DNA of 40,876 nucleotides, from NCBI GenBank assembly GCA_023382675.1, contig JAHDWN010000029.1, forward strand, positions 1 through 40,876. Reading direction: 5' to 3'. The stretch comes from Anaerolineae bacterium (GTDB lineage: Bacteria; Chloroflexota; Anaerolineae; Aggregatilineales; Phototrophicaceae). The notes below the pieces were generated by a model. It had not been told where the DNA came from. It saw only the letters and a list, made by a program, of their open reading frames with translations, and searched no databases. Positions 22,602-31,826 of the stretch are shown piece after piece. Position numbers and translations under genes: made by a program. Positions within the stretch are counted from its first letter, which is position 1, and each line of letters opens with the position of its first letter.

Positions 22602-24839
22602 ATGAAACCTGAGAAACTCACTGTCTACCAGTTGTTCGAACGTCAACAGCGCTATATCGTTCCGCTTTTCCAGCGCCCCTACGTCTGGGAGAAGGAACAG
22701 CAGTGGAAGCCCCTGTGGGACGACCTCACCTTCAAAGCCAATCAGATCATCGACCGCGACAGCTATGAGCGCGATATTGGTGCGCATTTCCTGGGCGCGG
22801 CAGTCATCAACGAGCTGAAGACGTTCGGCAAGCAGGTTCGGAAGTATGAGATCATCGACGGTCAACAGCGACTGACCACGCTGCAAATCCTGTTGATGGC
22901 ATTCCGCAGCTTCTTGAAGCAAATTGCTTTTGAAGATGAGGCGCTGCTCGGCGAGCTAGCACGCCTGACAGCCAATGGGGGTTCACGGTCCGAGGAAATC
23001 GAGAAGTACAAGGTATGGCCAACCACGGCGGATCGCTCAACTTTTGAGGCGATTGTCGTTGCAGCCTCGCCACAAGACTTACGTCGGCTAGATGGGCAGG
23101 CGGGCTCACAACGGCTTGCGCAGGCCTACCACTTCTTCTATGACAGCATTGATGAGTATGTGCGTTTTGGGGAGAACGACGACGAGATCATCTCCCCAGA
23201 GTACGCCTACGATTCGGATATGGCCCGTACCCGCATCGATGCCTTGATGGAAGCGCTGAAACGGCATTTAGAGATCGTCATCATCGAGTTGGAAAGCAGC
23301 GACGATCCACAAATCATCTTTGAAACGCTCAATGCGCGAGGCGTTCCCCTCTTTCCTTCTGACCTCATTCGCAATTTCGTCTTCCTTGAGGCGGCAAACC
23401 ACAAAGAGGACACTGAGCGCCTGTACAACAATTACTGGCTGATGTACGACGATTATGAGCATGGTGCGGCTGGTTTCTGGAAAGAGGAAGAGAAGCAGGG
23501 GCGTCTCAGTCGTCCGCGTATCGACCTGTTCATGTTTCACTACCTGACACTCAAGACAGGGCAGGAGATCAAGATCACGCACCTATTCCAGGAGTTTCGG
23601 CGCTGGTGGCAGCATACGCGCAAACAAGATGAACCGGTCGAACATTACCTGCGAGACATTGCGCGATATAGCAGGGCATATCATCGCTTGGTCACCATGG
23701 AAGGCCAATCGCGGCTGGGAGTATTTATTCGTCGGCTCAAGGCCATGGATACGGGCACGTTGTATCCTCTGCTGCTCTACTTCTATGGAGAGCGTACGGA
23801 TATTCCGGCTGTCGAGATGGAAGGTATGCTGGCTGATCTGGAGTCCTATCTCGTCCGGCGCATGATTTGCGGACTCTCTGCTCAGAACTACAACCGCAAT
23901 TTCCTCATTGTCCTTCGCGACCTAAGGCGTGCTGAGAACCTGGATCGTACGGTACTTCGTGACATCCTTTCCGGTTTTGAAGGCGATGCCGGTCGCTGGC
24001 CTACGGACGATGATTTTCAACAGAGCTGGCTCCAGTCCCCGATCTATCGGCGTCTCGCACGGGCGCGCGTACGGGTAGTGCTCGAAGCCGTCGATTTGCA
24101 GTTGATGACCAATAAGCAGGAGCGCGTTCACATTGACGGTGAACTCACTATCGAGCACGTTTTTCCCCAAACGCCCGAACATGGTGTGTGGCCGCAGCTG
24201 GATAACCCCGATCTAATTCATACCTTTGGCAATCTAACCTTGCTCACGAGCGCATTGAATGCGTCCGTAAGCAATGGACCATTCGCTGCCAAATGCCCGG
24301 AGATTGCGAAGCAAAGCAGTCTCCGGCTAAATGCATTCTTCCAGGGTTTCGTCGGCCAGGATACATGGGATGCGGAGCATATCGTTAACCGTGGGCAGCA
24401 ACTTTTCGAGACTGCAATCGAGGTCTGGCCGCGTCCAGCACAGCAGACTACGATCAGATTGTCTCCAGGTCAGGAGCGCGCTATTGTCTCGCTGTGCGAT
24501 ATTGCCGATCAAAATGGAATTGGAGCTGGTTTTCGTTCGCTGCGGGACGCCGGATTACGAAACGCGCTGTATCCGCGTATTGAGGCAACCAGCATCATGT
24601 ATGCACCCCAAGCGAACAAGAATCGCGCTTTGTTCACTGTCTGGGCAACACCGAGGGATGATGCCCTTAAGGTCTACGTCGCTACGGATGCTTTCCCCGA
24701 GTTCTTTGCCGTGAACACTGATACGGCTTACAGCCTCTTGGGTGCACCCGGTTGGCGTATGATGACCGATAGGGACGCAGATGAGTTTTCACAAGCGCTT
24801 GACAACCTATTTCGGCCAGGTGACTCAGCACCGCAATAG
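22602..24839 (+). CDS. GmrSD-like type IV restriction protein (DUF262-DUF1524)
   Basis: A 745-aa protein. The N-terminal DUF262 part shows VPLFQRPYVWEKEQQW and the ParB-like nucleotide-binding signature IIDGQQRLTTLQ (Asp86 to Arg90). The C-terminal DUF1524 part has an HNH-type nuclease motif: IEHVFPQ (His519), then HTFGNLTLLTSALN (Asn544). This is the fused GmrSD layout, an NTP-dependent nuclease family that attacks DNA with modified bases such as glucosylated hydroxymethylcytosine. About 120 extra residues follow the nuclease (about 625-745), ending in a small alpha/beta domain (ALKVYVATDAFPEFF) that may bind DNA or a partner. The next gene follows within about 20 bases. All key residues look intact. 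Confidence 0.88.
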   Translation: MKPEKLTVYQLFERQQRYIVPLFQRPYVWEKEQQWKPLWDDLTFKANQIIDRDSYERDIGAHFLGAAVINELKTFGKQVRKYEIIDGQQRLTTLQILLMAFRSFLKQIAFEDEALLGELARLTANGGSRSEEIEKYKVWPTTADRSTFEAIVVAASPQDLRRLDGQAGSQRLAQAYHFFYDSIDEYVRFGENDDEIISPEYAYDSDMARTRIDALMEALKRHLEIVIIELESSDDPQIIFETLNARGVPLFPSDLIRNFVFLEAANHKEDTERLYNNYWLMYDDYEHGAAGFWKEEEKQGRLSRPRIDLFMFHYLTLKTGQEIKITHLFQEFRRWWQHTRKQDEPVEHYLRDIARYSRAYHRLVTMEGQSRLGVFIRRLKAMDTGTLYPLLLYFYGERTDIPAVEMEGMLADLESYLVRRMICGLSAQNYNRNFLIVLRDLRRAENLDRTVLRDILSGFEGDAGRWPTDDDFQQSWLQSPIYRRLARARVRVVLEAVDLQLMTNKQERVHIDGELTIEHVFPQTPEHGVWPQLDNPDLIHTFGNLTLLTSALNASVSNGPFAAKCPEIAKQSSLRLNAFFQGFVGQDTWDAEHIVNRGQQLFETAIEVWPRPAQQTTIRLSPGQERAIVSLCDIADQNGIGAGFRSLRDAGLRNALYPRIEATSIMYAPQANKNRALFTVWATPRDDALKVYVATDAFPEFFAVNTDTAYSLLGAPGWRMMTDRDADEFSQALDNLFRPGDSAPQ

Positions 24840-24855
24840 GGGGAGGCTACTCTCG

Positions 24856-25542
24856 GTGACAGTAACACGCGATAACCTCTGGTTCGCATTACCTTCGGAA
24901 CCGCCATTTGTGCTGGACATCGATCGATATGCCATCGAGAGGTTCATAGCGGGTGAAGCGTGCCAGCCCGATCAGTCCCGGAGAATACATGCCGAGTTGA
25001 TGCCTGAACCTTATCTGGGCGATCCGTTCATTGCGCCTGTCATCCTGCTCAATCTCAATCCCGGCTACAGCGCAGAAGATTGCAGGTTCTACGCTGATGC
25101 ATCAAGGCGACGCGCGTGCCGGGATAATCTGGAGCACAAGCGAGCTGCGTACCCGTTCTTTCTGCTGAACCCAGACTATGCGCTGTTCTCCGGGCCGAGG
25201 TGGTGGCGCGCGAAACTCAAACAGCTCATTGTCGAAACGAGCCTGGAGCAAGTCGCTAGGAAAGTATGCTGTATAGAGTATTTTCCGTATCACTCTCCGA
25301 AATTTGGGTTCGGGAAACTAATTCTAGAGTCGCAGCGCTACAGCTTTGATTTGGTGCGAAGAGCTATCGCCGACCGCAAGATCATCGTGGCAATGCGTGC
25401 GCGACGTTTGTGGGAAAATGCAGTGCCTGAATTGAAATCTCATCACTGCCTCGAGCTAAATTCTCCACAGAGCGTCTGGATCACGCGCAATAACATATCA
25501 GAAGGTGGCTTTGACCACATCAAGAAAGCAATTGCCAAGTGA
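24856..25542 (+). CDS. Possible uracil-DNA-glycosylase-fold protein linked to GmrSD
   Basis: A 228-aa protein. The frame is open from 24781 inside the GmrSD gene, but a GTG at 24856, 17 bases after that gene's stop and nine bases after GGGAGG (24841-24846), is the better start. It reads VILLNLNPGYS (63-72), YFPYHSPKFG (142-151), ESQRYSFDLVRRAI (158-171), IIVAMRARRLW (176-186) and LNSPQSVWITRNN (201-213). A glycine-proline loop after a buried strand and a later SPQ loop recall motifs 1 and 2 of the uracil-DNA glycosylase superfamily, but the resemblance is weak and catalytic residues cannot be assigned. Tight linkage suggests it works with the GmrSD-like enzyme. Confidence 0.55.
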   Translation: MTVTRDNLWFALPSEPPFVLDIDRYAIERFIAGEACQPDQSRRIHAELMPEPYLGDPFIAPVILLNLNPGYSAEDCRFYADASRRRACRDNLEHKRAAYPFFLLNPDYALFSGPRWWRAKLKQLIVETSLEQVARKVCCIEYFPYHSPKFGFGKLILESQRYSFDLVRRAIADRKIIVAMRARRLWENAVPELKSHHCLELNSPQSVWITRNNISEGGFDHIKKAIAK

Positions 25543-25611
25543 GCTGCGCGCATTCCTGCAATTAAATCCGTCGTGTTATCGGTTTTTGCCCGTTCTGTAG
25601 GAGCATCTGTT

Positions 25612-27612
25612 ATGCCCATCCCTGCACAAAATGACTTCCTGCTCCCGTTCCTGCAAATCCTCAGCGACGGCAACCGCGTGACGCGTGGTCAAATGCTGTT
25701 CCGGCTCGGCAAGCACTTTAACTTGAGCCAGTCAGAACTGAATGACATGACTGGCAATCAGTTCACAGTCATCAATCGCCTCGCCTGGTGTGACGCTCAT
25801 TTTGTCAAAGCGGGCTTTGTCGATAAGCGCCAGCATCACGCCGACAGTATGGAGGACGAGTTCAGCATCGCCTCACTGGGGATGCGCGAGCTGCAGAAGC
25901 ATCCTGAAAAGATCACCGTTGGCTATCTGCAGGGCTTCTACCGAGGCAAAGTACATCGGGGCGCAGGCTCAGATGACACGACCAGCGATGCCGAACTGCT
26001 GCTCTACGAACGCTTTGAGAAGCTGGCCGATCCGTTCGTCATCTTCCACAGTGTACGTTGGATTACCCACGACTCGCGCAACTTTGGCAGCATTGGCGAG
26101 GCCGATTTCATCATTGCTCATCCGGCACACGGCGTCCTGGTGCTGGAGGTCAAAGGCGGCGAAATCTCCATCGAAGCAGGACAATGGCTCAGCCGCGATC
26201 AGCGGGGAATGCTGCACGAAATCAAAGACCCTTGTGCGCAGGCCGAGCGCAATCGCTGGGCGCTGGTCGATTGGCTCGCCAATAGTTTCTCGACGCGCCA
26301 GCACCGATTCGCCGTTTTCGCCGCCGTTGCGCTGCCGGACTCTCGCGTCGCGGTTGATGTACGCCCAGACTGCGTTGAAGACATGTTCATCGACATGCAT
26401 CATCTCGATGATCTCGAAGCGCGCCTGCTTGCGATTTTTGCGTTCTGGAAGCGCCGGGCTGATAGCCGCAACCAGCAGATGGATGGCAGAGCAGCAGTGA
26501 ATGCACTGACGGACTTGCTCGTACCTACGCGGACCCTCCAGCCACGCGTGGCAGAAATCTTCGAGCGCGAGCGGCGCAAGATCGACGAACTGACCCAGAC
26601 ACAATTTCGCATTTTGCGTCAACTGCGGATGCATCGACGTGCGGCGATCATCGGGGGCGCTGGCACCGGGAAAACCATGCTGGCGATGGAGAAAGCTCAG
26701 CAGCTTGCAGATGCCGGCTTCCGTGTGCTCTTGGTCTGCTTCAATAAACATCTGGCGGATTGGATCGAAGGCAACTTGCAACACCCGAATATCCTGGTGT
26801 CCACCTACCATGCGCTTGTGGGACGATCACGACATTGGGCGGGACTATCCGGAACGGGACCACGCATGGAATGGGATGAGTTTCGCGTAAGAGCCCCTGA
26901 GATCTTGATGGACGCTGTCAATATCATCCGCGCGCCCGGCTCGAATGCGATGGACAAGCTATTTGATGCCATCATCGTCGACGAAGCGCAAGATTTCGAA
27001 GATACTTGGTGGATTACGCTACCAGACTTGCTCAAAGACCCGGAGACAGGTGTCTTTTACGTTTTCTTTGATGACAACCAACGGATATTTACTCAGATCA
27101 GCAATATTCCGATGGATACCGAGCCGTTCTATCTGGACGAGAACTGTCGCAACACGCGGCACATTCACGCGGCGCTGCTGCCTTATGCGCGTGTGGATAA
27201 CGAGACCATCGCCAATGGGCCAGAGGGCCGTCCCGTGCAGATTATCCCCGCATCGGACAAGAATTCTACCCGTCGGGAATTGCAGCGCGTCTTGCACCAG
27301 CTCGTCAATGAAGAGGGAATACCTGCAGAAGACATTGTCATCTTGACGCCCGCCAGCGAGAAGCGCAGTCAGTGGCGAAATGATGATCAGCTTGGCAACT
27401 TCATCATCACCTGGAATCTCGATACTGAGATGTCAATGGCGGCGCGGGTATGCACTATCTATAGCTACAAGGGTCTCGAAAGCGCGGTCGTCATTTTGAC
27501 TGAACTTGATCTGGCACGAGAGGACATCCGCGACCAACTCATCTATGTGGGACTTTCGCGTGCTCGGCATCATGTCGTCGTTGTAGGGGAGTTGCCTCCG
27601 GCATTGCCCTAG
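25612..27612 (+). CDS. Mrr-N / NERD nuclease / UvrD-like helicase fusion
   Basis: A 666-aa protein; TAGGAG eight bases upstream supports the ATG at 25612 over an earlier in-frame one at 25573. Residues about 1-110 form a winged-helix Mrr N-terminal domain (VTRGQMLFRLGKHFNLSQSE). Residues about 125-260 are a NERD nuclease-related domain with the PD-(D/E)XK-like pattern GEADFIIAHPAHGVLVLEVK (Asp165, Glu179, Lys181). Residues 340-666 are a superfamily 1 helicase: Walker A GGAGTGKT (348-355), VDEAQDF (456-462), and near the end IYSYKGLESAVVIL and YVGLSRARHHVVVVG. Such fusions occur in defence islands and probably cut and unwind foreign DNA. It has its own ribosome-binding site about 70 bases after the previous stop. 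Confidence 0.85.
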   Translation: MPIPAQNDFLLPFLQILSDGNRVTRGQMLFRLGKHFNLSQSELNDMTGNQFTVINRLAWCDAHFVKAGFVDKRQHHADSMEDEFSIASLGMRELQKHPEKITVGYLQGFYRGKVHRGAGSDDTTSDAELLLYERFEKLADPFVIFHSVRWITHDSRNFGSIGEADFIIAHPAHGVLVLEVKGGEISIEAGQWLSRDQRGMLHEIKDPCAQAERNRWALVDWLANSFSTRQHRFAVFAAVALPDSRVAVDVRPDCVEDMFIDMHHLDDLEARLLAIFAFWKRRADSRNQQMDGRAAVNALTDLLVPTRTLQPRVAEIFERERRKIDELTQTQFRILRQLRMHRRAAIIGGAGTGKTMLAMEKAQQLADAGFRVLLVCFNKHLADWIEGNLQHPNILVSTYHALVGRSRHWAGLSGTGPRMEWDEFRVRAPEILMDAVNIIRAPGSNAMDKLFDAIIVDEAQDFEDTWWITLPDLLKDPETGVFYVFFDDNQRIFTQISNIPMDTEPFYLDENCRNTRHIHAALLPYARVDNETIANGPEGRPVQIIPASDKNSTRRELQRVLHQLVNEEGIPAEDIVILTPASEKRSQWRNDDQLGNFIITWNLDTEMSMAARVCTIYSYKGLESAVVILTELDLAREDIRDQLIYVGLSRARHHVVVVGELPPALP

Positions 27613-27770
27613 ACCAGCACTTGGGTGTTTTCGCGCAATGCCTGACTAATTGCCGACGGGCGATTTCGCAGTGAAGCTACTTCTGATGGTCGTGAGCGTA
27701 GATGTATTTCATGGAGAGTCTCGTCGTATGCGAACCAGCAGTTCAGATGTGGTTGGGACTACAATACCTA

Positions 27771-27794
27771 GCGGGCAGGAAAACAACTGCCCGC
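27771..27794. terminator. Hairpin between convergent genes
   Basis: GCGGGCAG (27771-27778), eight-base loop, CTGCCCGC (27787-27794), a perfect stem between the end of the NERD helicase and the end of the minus-strand HTH gene. No strong T-run follows on either strand, so its role as a bidirectional terminator is plausible, not sure. Confidence 0.45.
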
Positions 27795-27803
27795 TCATAC
27801 CAC

Positions 27804-28061
27804 CTATTTCCTTTTGCGATTCACAATCTGATGCACTCGCTGTTTTGTGATGCCATAGCGCGCGGCCAGGTCGCCAAGCGCTGTACCTGTTTGATAAGCA
27901 GCGATGATTTCGGCGTTGCGGCTGCTTTCCTTTGGCGTCTTGCTATTGATGGGAAACGTGGTTTCTGGCTGGTCGGCGTAGAGCATATGCACGAAGCGGA
28001 TTACGGCTGCATCGACGTCGTGTACGGAGCTGAACCATAGTCCTCCGCGTCGAGTGATCAA
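27804..28061 (-). CDS. Small helix-turn-helix protein
   Basis: An 85-aa frame using a TTG start at 28061 (a stop lies shortly upstream; a later in-frame GTG or ATG near codon 24-26 is possible). The C-terminal part (RNAEIIAAYQTGTALGDLAA then RYGITKQRVHQIVNRKRK) is a clear helix-turn-helix like those of sigma-factor region 4 or resolvase tails. The broken gene at 34140-34373 is a relative, with the same spacing and RNxE...RVxQ pattern. A perfect palindrome lies just upstream, consistent with autoregulation. Role unknown. Confidence 0.65.
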   Translation of the reverse strand: MITRRGGLWFSSVHDVDAAVIRFVHMLYADQPETTFPINSKTPKESSRNAEIIAAYQTGTALGDLAARYGITKQRVHQIVNRKRK

Positions 28062-28066
28062 GCCTT

Positions 28067-28076
28067 GACAATTGTC
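28067..28076. promoter_or_regulatory. Palindrome upstream of the HTH gene
   Basis: GACAATTGTC, a perfect ten-base palindrome ending five bases before the TTG start of the HTH gene. It could be its operator. Confidence 0.35.
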
Positions 28077-28331
28077 CTAACCATCCGGAAACGGATTCAT
28101 AGCTAGTGGCGACGGAAACTGGCCGCGTCTCAACTCCTGAATTGACGAGTAGTTGTTTATCGAGCTACGCCTAACTCTGGCAATTCTGCCGCGTTGCACA
28201 ATGCGAAACGTGTCATCTGCGGAATACTTCTGATGAGGTCTGGCAATCAAGTTGATAAGCCATTTTGCCAAGGTTCCTTGTTGTCCTCATCTATCTCCGG
28301 TTCGGTCGATCTGGGAAGTTGAGAGCCTCCC

Positions 28332-28565
28332 TTACCGATTCTCATCTGGCGACCGCTCAGCGACGTTCGACACTTCGCCTTGCTCCCCGTCCTGTCTTTG
28401 TAGGGCGCTACCATCCCGAGGGACTGCTCCCGGCTGTAGTTGATGAGTGGCCTGGTCTTGTATCTTCTCAATCAGCTTGTACACCTGCAAATACGGCATA
28501 GTACCCAGTGCTTCAAGGATCAGATTCGTATCCTGAATAGTGAGTTCGAGCTTGAGGTCGTTCAT
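28332..28565 (-). CDS. Small conserved protein (NLILEALG motif)
   Basis: A 77-aa protein. The N-terminal 43 residues (LELTIQDTNLILEALGTMPY then LQVYKLIEKIQDQATHQLQ) match a short conserved protein, seen in my recollection in phages and mobile elements, with the pattern NLILEALG-x-x-P-x-x-x-VY-x-LI-x-KI. The remaining 34 residues (PGAVPRDGSALQRQ and onward) are low-complexity and may be a frame extension after a lost stop. No strong ribosome-binding site. The 271 bases between it and the HTH gene show no further gene. Function unknown. Confidence 0.55.
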   Translation of the reverse strand: MNDLKLELTIQDTNLILEALGTMPYLQVYKLIEKIQDQATHQLQPGAVPRDGSALQRQDGEQGEVSNVAERSPDENR

Positions 28566-28660
28566 ATCTTATGATCTTCAAATTCTTGAAACGTTCATCG
28601 TTTGGCAACTGGTGGCAAGCAACCAAGGGTCTCATACCGATAACCCCAGATAACTTCGAC

Positions 28661-31600
28661 CTAACGTCGAATTAGGTTGGGAGGCTTAATATCGATGTGA
28701 GCATGGTTGTCATGCACACCCGTTGTGTCCATTTCACACAGACCTTCACTGTGCAATGTGTCATCATTAAATATTACACGTACTCGTAGTGGCTGGTCCT
28801 TTAATGCTTGTAGCATGGCGTGCATCGCTTCGCGATCGTATAGCTTGCTATCCTCCGGGGTTATGTTGCCACCGCTGATGCCATCTGTTCTAGGTATCTG
28901 CAAATCGAATTGCAGGCCCGTCTCATGTTCAGAGTGGTCTCCAGTGTTTCCGCCAACAGGCAAACTCGCGTCGTTGATACTCATTACTGCGGCGTTCGGA
29001 TGTACTCTACGATAATTCTGTTGGTAGGCTTGACCCGCCCCTACTATGGTGGCGTCCAACCAGTCTGTCCCAAAATCATGCTCGTCACCATCTACCAGCT
29101 TCTTAAAGCCATCTCCTTCTTGACCTCCCAGAGATAGACTTTGCCAACGAGGAGCGTTTTGTGCTTGAAGCCAGGCATATGCTCCGTTCTCCGGACCTGG
29201 CACGTCTACTCTGCCGTCCCCGCTTACCGTGTATCGACGGTAAATAATCGATTGGAAGAGATCAATCACATCACATGTCCAATCATCAAAAACGTCATCA
29301 GGTGCGCCGATCCAGTCGAAACCTAACTCAGACAATCGCCTCTTAAGTAGAAAGACGTCGCCCGTGTTGTTCGCACAGCCGACTCCAACACTGCCACTGA
29401 GCCCCCAGATCACGGTGATCGTTCTACTATCGCAGAAAGTGACGCCCTCCTTGTAAGTATAAGTCACGGAGACTTCATGCATACCTTCCTCAAGAAACCT
29501 TGTCTCAAGGATCTTGCCTGATTCGGCGATTGGGTTGCCATCGACTGACCAGGCGTATGACCCTCTATCGTCTGGCGCCCCTTCTGCAGTGAAGCGAATG
29601 AGTTGATTGGTCGTGAAGGTATCGCCTTCGACTTTAAGCGTCAGTTGAATATCCGGTATTGTCTCAACAATTACGATTCCCACTCCGTGGTCTCCAGAAA
29701 GTGAGTCATACCATTTCTTATCATTCTCATCGTACATTCTGACGCACGCTTCGTAATCGAACGACGTAGCATCACCTCCTTCAACTTCCGGCAATCCCCC
29801 CGGCACTTGATATTCGCTCATAGTGGTCTCGCCAGACGCAAGATCACAGTTTCCGAAGTCCCACGGCTGATCGCTATAGCTGCGTATGAAGAATTGATAC
29901 TCCGTAATCTTTTCCCCACCCAGATTCTCAGCAACCAGCCTAAACGGCGTATTTGCTTTCAATACGTGGCTAGGCTTTACCCACAAGATTGGATTGGGTT
30001 CGGTGCCACCAATCTGTAGCGGCACCCACTCGCTAGTACCGACATACGCCCACTCTTCAACTTCAACCTGCACTCGATAGGCGAAAGTGCCTCGCTCGTT
30101 CTTGGTAAGCATGTATTCCGACGTCGAGAGGTACTTATTTATGGTGTACCAGCCTTCATCATCGTCAATGACCCATTTGCCTGTATCCTCTCTCCGTAGG
30201 GTGTCATTCTCTTGAAAACGATATGTGGGAGTGGGTAGTACTTGTCCCGTATGCAAATACGTCTCAGTCAGCCACGGTGTTACACTGGCCTCGCTCAATG
30301 TGAACTTAGTCGTTTGCGTAATTACTGGAGAATCTGAAACTACGCTCAAGACAGGGGTAGGCATTGGAGGTGCTTTCACTTCGACGAGGACCGGGACTGA
30401 AGCCTTTTCGTCACCAGAATCGGAAGTACTACCCCCGCAGGTATAAACTGATTTGACCCGAACTCGAAACCTATATGTGCCGACCTGCTTAATCATTAAG
30501 TCTCTATAATAATTCTGAGTACTCCAAGGTTGACGAGAGCTATTAGGATATTTAATCGTATCGATTGATTGCCACCGCGTCCCGATTACCGGCCCAAGGT
30601 GGGGTTCTTGGTATTCGAATGCGTACCTGAGTTCATCCAGCGAATTGGTTAAACTTGCCTTTTTCTCTTCGAAATCGAGACACATACCTCTATATACTGC
30701 ACAGTCTTTGACATCGACTGATCCAACCGTAATGCGTAATTCAGGTGGAGGCAGAGGATCCGGATCCTTACACCGTTTCCCATATACCACTCGATACGTC
30801 TTCTGAAGCGCCGTCGCGGGATCGCTAGCAAGATATATGGAAAGTACCGCGCTACCGGTTGTATCTGGGTGTATCCTTATGTAGTAAGTACCTGAAGCCA
30901 GTGCCTTCCCCGTATCCTCGGCGTACTTGGCCCGCCAAGCCAGAAACCAATGGTCCACATGAGAGAGAGGTTGCTTCTTTCCCCGAACAAATATATATGA
31001 CATACCCTCTATTGGCGTTGAGCTGATGAGATCAGGAACGGACGCTCGAAAAACACCCCTGAAGCCAGACATCGTTTGCTCACCACCAAGGGATTCCGTA
31101 CGTTTTAACCGGTAGTTGACAACCTGCCGACCATTGGTGGTAGTTACCTCAACTCCTACATCTGCCATAAAGGTCAGAGTGGAGTCCATGGTGAGGTCTA
31201 GTGGGTCAGGTGCTTCACCCGATTTGAAGGACTTGCAGTCCTCCCCCTCCTGTACGACCCACCATTGGTATGTCGCATTTGTCAGCAACTCATCAGCCAG
31301 CTCAACTTGTTGCATTGGTGTTTCAAGCTCACGGCACATCTTGAACAACTTCTGAGACTGCACATCATAAGCTTCAGATCTCACGCTGAGAGATTGGTCT
31401 GAGTTGGTAATCCGGAACGCCACCTGTTTCCCCAGCGCAGATGGTGGCACGGTCCATTTGACCTTCCGCCACAAATGCTCTTCATGAGGCCAAATCGAAC
31501 GGAAGATCACTTGCCAGGTTTGCCCTCCGTCATCTGTGTACTCCAGCGTTGCGGACGAAACCAACTTGGTTGGGATGTCCCATTCCACTAGTTCATCTTT

Positions 31601-31792
31601 GCCTACAATAAGGCTTCTTTTCTTTCGCACGCCAACAAAGGTCACAGGATTTTGAATATTGGCGACTGCCTCTCGTAACGAGAGCGTGTTCTGATCTTGA
31701 TCCGCAACGTGACCGCCAATAATGTCGTTGCGTACAGATATGGGTGGAAATTTACTGAGATACCGGAAAGCAATCGTCTTAAGGCTTAGCAT
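28661..31792 (-). CDS. Large beta-rich protein with peptidoglycan-binding and LAS-type peptidase C-terminus
   Basis: A 1043-aa protein; the ATG at 31792 has AAAGGATC upstream and is preferred over an ATG at 31840 overlapping the previous gene. The first about 790 residues are Ser/Thr-rich beta domains resembling immunoglobulin or fibronectin modules (for example KVKWTVPPSALGKQVAFRIT and YAWSVDGNPIAESGKI). Near 800 comes a peptidoglycan-binding segment (GDVFLLKRRLSELGFDW). The C-terminus has the zinc-ligand pattern of LAS metallopeptidases such as MepA: His956-x6-Asp963 in HETGLQFDL and His1030-x-His1032 in NHAHIDI. No signal peptide is visible, so export by a dedicated machine or lysis is possible. 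It follows the VGIGT protein with a 34-base gap and is probably cotranscribed. Confidence 0.75.
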   Translation of the reverse strand: MLSLKTIAFRYLSKFPPISVRNDIIGGHVADQDQNTLSLREAVANIQNPVTFVGVRKKRSLIVGKDELVEWDIPTKLVSSATLEYTDDGGQTWQVIFRSIWPHEEHLWRKVKWTVPPSALGKQVAFRITNSDQSLSVRSEAYDVQSQKLFKMCRELETPMQQVELADELLTNATYQWWVVQEGEDCKSFKSGEAPDPLDLTMDSTLTFMADVGVEVTTTNGRQVVNYRLKRTESLGGEQTMSGFRGVFRASVPDLISSTPIEGMSYIFVRGKKQPLSHVDHWFLAWRAKYAEDTGKALASGTYYIRIHPDTTGSAVLSIYLASDPATALQKTYRVVYGKRCKDPDPLPPPELRITVGSVDVKDCAVYRGMCLDFEEKKASLTNSLDELRYAFEYQEPHLGPVIGTRWQSIDTIKYPNSSRQPWSTQNYYRDLMIKQVGTYRFRVRVKSVYTCGGSTSDSGDEKASVPVLVEVKAPPMPTPVLSVVSDSPVITQTTKFTLSEASVTPWLTETYLHTGQVLPTPTYRFQENDTLRREDTGKWVIDDDEGWYTINKYLSTSEYMLTKNERGTFAYRVQVEVEEWAYVGTSEWVPLQIGGTEPNPILWVKPSHVLKANTPFRLVAENLGGEKITEYQFFIRSYSDQPWDFGNCDLASGETTMSEYQVPGGLPEVEGGDATSFDYEACVRMYDENDKKWYDSLSGDHGVGIVIVETIPDIQLTLKVEGDTFTTNQLIRFTAEGAPDDRGSYAWSVDGNPIAESGKILETRFLEEGMHEVSVTYTYKEGVTFCDSRTITVIWGLSGSVGVGCANNTGDVFLLKRRLSELGFDWIGAPDDVFDDWTCDVIDLFQSIIYRRYTVSGDGRVDVPGPENGAYAWLQAQNAPRWQSLSLGGQEGDGFKKLVDGDEHDFGTDWLDATIVGAGQAYQQNYRRVHPNAAVMSINDASLPVGGNTGDHSEHETGLQFDLQIPRTDGISGGNITPEDSKLYDREAMHAMLQALKDQPLRVRVIFNDDTLHSEGLCEMDTTGVHDNHAHIDIKPPNLIRR

Positions 31793-31826
31793 GTTGTGAT
31801 CCTTTACAGCTGAACGGTGAGGCAGA

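Noticed and set aside
24781-24856. An upstream start for the gene after the GmrSD-like protein
   Set aside because: It would overlap the GmrSD gene by 59 bases without a ribosome-binding site, whereas the GTG at 24856 has GGGAGG in place.
27600-27642. Inverted repeat GGCATTGC / GCAATGCC at the end of the NERD helicase as a terminator
   Set aside because: The loop is 27 bases and no T-run follows; the stronger hairpin at 27771-27794 is the better candidate.
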